Source: Chitinophagaceae bacterium (GTDB lineage Bacteria > Bacteroidota > Bacteroidia > Chitinophagales > Chitinophagaceae). From it: 5,590 nucleotides of DNA. Location: positions 1 through 5,590 of the forward strand of contig JAGOUF010000190.1 in NCBI GenBank assembly GCA_018061385.1, given 5' to 3'. Each line of letters begins with the position of its first letter. Positions within the stretch are counted from its first letter, which is position 1. Below are positions 3,488 to 5,590 of the stretch, in pieces. The translations under genes and the position numbers were made by a program. The notes under the pieces are model-generated. The model had not been told where the DNA came from. It did not search any database and was given only the letters and a program-made list of their open reading frames with translations.

Positions 3488-5590
3488 TTACTTCAGTCTT
3501 AAATGCCATGCTTTTAAGTTAGTTAATCCAAAAGCAATTAGTAAAATACTAATGCTACTTGCAGGCATTAATATTGCTGCAACTACAGGTTGTAGCAAGC
3601 CTTGCACTGCAAAGCCAATTCCAACAATATTGTAAAGAATAGACACTATAAATGCCGTTGTAACTACTACTTTATTAAACTTACAATATTGAATGAATTT
3701 ATTAAGCAAAGGCAATTGTGCAGCTTCCATAATACCATCACTTGCTGGTGTAAAGTTGCTACTACTTTCTGTAATAGCTATACCAACATTGGCTTGCTTT
3801 AAGGCTCCTGCATCATTTAATCCATCACCAATCATCATAACTTTTTTATTGCTGTTTTGTAATTGTTGTATAGTTTCTAATTTATCTGCAGGCTTTTGAT
3901 TGAATAATAAAGAAGTATGAAAACCCATTAATTTTTGTAGATTATTTTTCTCTCCAGCATTGTCCCCACTTAAAACTGCCATTTGATAATTGGGTTGTAG
4001 TTGATGAATTAAAGTTGGCAATTGTTCTCTATATTCATTCATAAAAACAAACTTACCAAGCACATCAGATTCTAATGCTATATATACACTTGTAGCTTCA
4101 TCATCTTCTTTTACATTACATACATAACTTTTAGAACCCAACATTAGTAAATCTCCATCTATCAAACCTTCTATCCCAAACCCAGGAATTTCGTTGTAGG
4201 CATTTACTTTTAAGCTAGCATTTACATTTGCCCAACTTACAATTGCTTTACTCATTGGGTGTGTACTTTGGGCAGCTAAAGAAGCAAGTTTCTTTTTGAA
4301 CTCGGTAGTTAAATGTTTGCCAATATATTGTATTTGATTGTAGTTGCCTTTAGTTAATGTTCCAGTTTTATCAAATACGATGTAATTAATTTTAGCAATA
4401 TCTTCAATTGTTTGAGCATTTCTGAGATACAAATTATTTCTGCTCAATCGTCTTAAAATATTTCCATTGGTAAACGTATTGCTTAATAAAAGTGCACATG
4501 GACAAGCAACAATTAATACTGCTGTAATAACATTCCAAAGTTTAGTGATATCCGCAAAAGCCCAATAAATACTGGCCAATGCTGCAATAGTAAACAAAGC
4601 AACGGTAAAATATTTACTTACAATATGTACAAAAGATCGTTCATTGTCTTTTTTATCTTTCTTCAACTCTTCTCTATTCCAAAGTTTGGTAAGGTAACTT
4701 TGAGCAACTTCTTTAATAACCAATATTTCTATATTACTACCAATTTGTTTACCTCCTGCATACACAATTTCTCCCATTTCTTTTACAACAGGTGCACTTT
4801 CTCCAGTTACAAAACTATAATCTATTAAAGCTTTTCCTCTTGTTAAAATACCATCTGCTGGTATCAATTCTTGATTGTGAATTAATAAAGTATCATCTAA
4901 CTTAATTTCTGGCAACGATAAACTTGTTTCATTTTCGTCATTTATTTTTGTAACTGCCAATGGAAAATAAGCAGTATAATCTCTTTCAAAACTTAATGCT
5001 GCATAGGTTTTATCTTGTAATACTCTACCTGCTAACATAAAAAAAACAATACCACTCATGCTATCAAAATAACCAAATCCTTCGCCTTGTATAACCTCAT
5101 ACATACTTCTACTAAACGTTATTACTACAGATAGTACAATTGGTGCATCAATATTTAAAAAACCATGTTTTAAACTTTTATAGGCACTTATATAAAACTC
5201 AGATGCTGCATAAAAAAATACAGGCAAAGCCAATACAACATTTAGCCATCTAAACATATTAACCAATCCTGCTTCTTTGGCATCAATACCTAAATATTCA
5301 GGAAAACTCATGAGCATAATATTGGCAAAACAAAAGCCTGCTACACCAAGTTTATATATTTTAGATTTTTCAACTTTGGGTTTATCTTCAGTCAAATTAT
5401 TTAAACTAATATAAGGCTCATAGCCAATATTGGTAAGCAATTCAGCTAATTTACGTGTACTTATTTTTTGATGATTGAAAACCAAATCCACTTCCTTTCT
5501 ATCAAAATTTACTTTAGAGCTAATTACATCTTCATTTATTTTATGAATGTTTTCTAGCAACCACAAACAACTGCTACAATGTATTTGTGG
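3488..5590 (-). CDS. ccoI: Copper-transporting P1B-type ATPase for cbb3 oxidase biogenesis (CcoI/FixI), 5' end outside window
   Basis: CcoI exports Cu(I) across the inner membrane for assembly of the CuB site of CcoN. Numbering from the right edge, 700 residues are visible. A heavy-metal-associated domain is cut by the edge but keeps its metal site CSSC (C5, C8). Eight membrane helices follow, with the actuator motif TGES (262-265), the membrane copper motif CPC (363-365), the phosphorylation motif DKTGT (D407), the P1B-specific HP (444-445) and the hinge GDGLND (588-593). YN (653-654) and MPASS (675-679) are the other copper-path motifs. The frame is open to the edge: IHCSSC continues upstream of the TTG at 5566, so that TTG is not the start. 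Roughly 90-100 residues, probably with the Cys-rich N-terminal extension of CcoI, should lie beyond. The gene order (ccoS and ccoNO downstream) favours CcoI over a general CopA exporter. The stop is TAA at 3490-3488. Confidence 0.95.
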   Translation of the reverse strand, partial: PQIHCSSCLWLLENIHKINEDVISSKVNFDRKEVDLVFNHQKISTRKLAELLTNIGYEPYISLNNLTEDKPKVEKSKIYKLGVAGFCFANIMLMSFPEYLGIDAKEAGLVNMFRWLNVVLALPVFFYAASEFYISAYKSLKHGFLNIDAPIVLSVVITFSRSMYEVIQGEGFGYFDSMSGIVFFMLAGRVLQDKTYAALSFERDYTAYFPLAVTKINDENETSLSLPEIKLDDTLLIHNQELIPADGILTRGKALIDYSFVTGESAPVVKEMGEIVYAGGKQIGSNIEILVIKEVAQSYLTKLWNREELKKDKKDNERSFVHIVSKYFTVALFTIAALASIYWAFADITKLWNVITAVLIVACPCALLLSNTFTNGNILRRLSRNNLYLRNAQTIEDIAKINYIVFDKTGTLTKGNYNQIQYIGKHLTTEFKKKLASLAAQSTHPMSKAIVSWANVNASLKVNAYNEIPGFGIEGLIDGDLLMLGSKSYVCNVKEDDEATSVYIALESDVLGKFVFMNEYREQLPTLIHQLQPNYQMAVLSGDNAGEKNNLQKLMGFHTSLLFNQKPADKLETIQQLQNSNKKVMMIGDGLNDAGALKQANVGIAITESSSNFTPASDGIMEAAQLPLLNKFIQYCKFNKVVVTTAFIVSILYNIVGIGFAVQGLLQPVVAAILMPASSISILLIAFGLTNLKAWHLRLK

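Noticed and set aside
3602..3899. Overlapping plus-strand frames antisense to the end of ccoI
   Set aside because: They overlap each other and the conserved GDGLND region of ccoI on the opposite strand; their Cys- and Ile-rich translations look like frame shadows.
4625..4828. Plus-strand frame of 67 codons antisense to ccoI
   Set aside because: Phe/Ser-rich shadow of the actuator region of ccoI; no start context or homology features.
5564..5566. TTG as a possible start codon of the copper ATPase
   Set aside because: The frame stays open upstream to the window edge and encodes IHCSSC, the conserved metal site of the heavy-metal-associated domain. The gene is truncated by the window and does not start here.
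1..5590. Mobile element, CRISPR array, tRNA/rRNA or phage genes
   Set aside because: No transposase-like coding sequence, terminal inverted repeats with target duplications, regularly spaced repeats or tRNA-like cloverleaf was seen. All long frames belong to the respiratory, stress or membrane genes listed.

Overview
The window carries most of the front half of a cbb3-type cytochrome c oxidase (cco/fix) locus from a Bacteroidota bacterium. This rests on four things: the DNA is AT-rich, ccoN and ccoO are fused into one reading frame, genes lack clear Shine-Dalgarno sequences, and TAnnTTTG-type -7 promoter elements stand in the intergenic DNA. A Chitinophagaceae/Sphingobacteriia-like host is my impression from protein style only.

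Layout from right to left, following minus-strand transcription: (1) ccoI, the copper P1B-ATPase that supplies the oxidase, cut by the right edge and running from >5590 to 3488; (2) after 68 bp, a small DUF2892 two-helix membrane protein with a His-rich tail (3419-3177); (3) a strong 15-bp-stem terminator (3125-3168) between convergent genes; (4) an OsmC/Ohr-family thiol peroxidase gene on the plus strand (2653-3114); (5) a divergent promoter region (2450-2652) rich in dyad symmetries; (6) ccoS, a 53-residue maturation protein (2449-2288); (7) ccoNO, a 713-residue fusion of the catalytic haem-copper subunit and the membrane-anchored monohaem cytochrome c (2225-84); (8) the first 18 codons of a ccoQ-like small subunit (56 to beyond position 1). 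ccoP, and probably ccoG/ccoH, would be expected just left of the window but cannot be seen.

How the genes work together: CcoI and CcoS mature the catalytic subunit (copper delivery and cofactor insertion). CcoNO then receives electrons, normally through CcoP, and reduces O2 at the haem b3-CuB centre, a high-affinity reaction suited to low oxygen. The OsmC-family protein keeps all four residues expected for hydroperoxide reduction and may protect cells respiring at the oxic/anoxic boundary. That link is inferred from position only. The notable local feature is that osmC and the DUF2892 gene, with a terminator, split ccoI from ccoS-ccoNO-ccoQ, so the biogenesis ATPase and the structural genes are probably transcribed separately.

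Nothing here looks like a mobile element, CRISPR array, RNA gene or defence system. The window reads as an ordinary respiratory locus with some interesting regulatory DNA, and I found no clear undescribed system.
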